NCBI GenBank assembly: GCA_031381645.1
Contig: JANMYB010000100.1
Span: 1-31,891, forward strand
Source: Methylotenera_A sp031381645
GTDB lineage: Bacteria; Pseudomonadota; Gammaproteobacteria; Burkholderiales; Methylophilaceae
Length of the DNA stretch: 31,891 bases
Direction of reading: 5' to 3'
Shown: positions 31,598 to 31,891 of the stretch, piece by piece
How positions within the stretch are numbered: the first letter of the stretch is position 1
Layout of the letters: each line of letters begins with the position of its first letter
Notes under the pieces: generated by a model
What the model was told of the DNA's origin: nothing
The model's input: only the letters and a program-made list of their open reading frames with translations
Databases searched by the model: none
Program-made: the position numbers and the translations under genes

Positions 31598-31891
31598 GTG
31601 TTCAAAAAAATTCTAGTTGCTAATCGGGGTGAGATTGCAGTGCGTATTGTACGCGCTTGTTCTGAAATGGGCATTAAATCTGTCGCGATTTATGCTGACG
31701 CCGATCGTCATGCGCTGCATGTTAAAAAAGCCGACGAGGCCTATAATTTGGGCGCTGATCCAGTTGCAGGCTACTTAAATGCGCACAACATTGTTAACGT
31801 GGCGGTGGCTGCAGGCTGCGATGCACTGCATCCAGGCTATGGGTTCTTATCAGAAAATCCAGAATTGTCGGATATCTGTGCCCGTCGCGGT
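31598..31891 (+). CDS. Biotin carboxylase / pyruvate carboxylase subunit A, 3' part beyond the window
   Basis: The 98 visible codons encode the start of an ATP-dependent biotin carboxylase: FKKILVANRGEIAVRIVRAC, then SVAIYADADRHALHVKKADE and ALHPGYGFLSENPELSD. The wording DADRHALHVKKADEAYNLGA is closer to the separate carboxylase subunit of two-part pyruvate carboxylase (PycA) than to AccC of acetyl-CoA carboxylase, but the fragment is too short to be sure. GTG is the start, with TAAGG about nine bases upstream. Confidence 0.85.
   Translation, partial: MFKKILVANRGEIAVRIVRACSEMGIKSVAIYADADRHALHVKKADEAYNLGADPVAGYLNAHNIVNVAVAAGCDALHPGYGFLSENPELSDICARRG

Overview
The window looks like a piece of a betaproteobacterial chromosome. 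A Methylophilaceae-like organism such as Methylotenera is my best guess. The grounds are the gene orders smc-zipA-ligA, yceD-rpmF-plsX-fabHDGF and holB-pilZ-tatD, a Tat-exported MsrP with MsrQ, and an overall moderately AT-rich composition. The taxon is an inference; no rRNA is present.

Layout. (1) 1-2180: nitrate assimilation control. A Tat-exported nitrate-binding protein (partial at the window edge) lies behind a NasT-type ANTAR antiterminator gene. Between them are two hexaloop hairpins and an intrinsic terminator. Upstream of nasT are a sigma-54 promoter and an NtrC-like site. (2) 2334-4240: a YbhP-like EEP phosphatase overlapping a ClsB-like cardiolipin synthase. (3) 4430-7940: an accessory stretch with a twice-frameshifted orphan ParA, a small coiled-coil gene, a pair of 45-bp direct repeats, a SEFIR-domain gene broken by an in-frame TGA, and a RelE/Phd-type toxin-antitoxin pair. 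(4) 7960-8881: a small palindromic repeat, tRNA-Glu(TTC), tRNA-Ala(GGC) and queF. (5) 8968-19187, all on +: smc, zipA, ligA, a TPR protein, msrP-msrQ and a DoxX-family gene. (6) 19204-19231: a near-consensus chromosomal dif site (XerC/XerD). (7) 19297-31493, all on -: a small exported protein, then the long run yceD-rpmF-plsX-fabH-fabD-fabG-acpP-fabF-pabC-mltG-tmk-holB-pilZ-tatD-MBL hydrolase, read right to left. (8) 31598-end, +: start of a biotin carboxylase / pyruvate carboxylase subunit A gene.

How it fits together. Genes on both sides of the dif site point towards it, as expected at a replication terminus where the two replichores meet, so the window probably spans the terminus. The accessory, partly decayed genes lie about 11-15 kb from dif. 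The most informative regulatory unit is the nitrate cassette: NtrC and sigma-54 would start transcription at nasT, with almost no 5' leader, and NasT would then decide whether polymerase passes the terminator into the nitrate-uptake gene. The clearest candidate for a little-described system is the SEFIR gene: its C-terminal half is of no family I recognise, and here it appears to be interrupted by a single nonsense codon.
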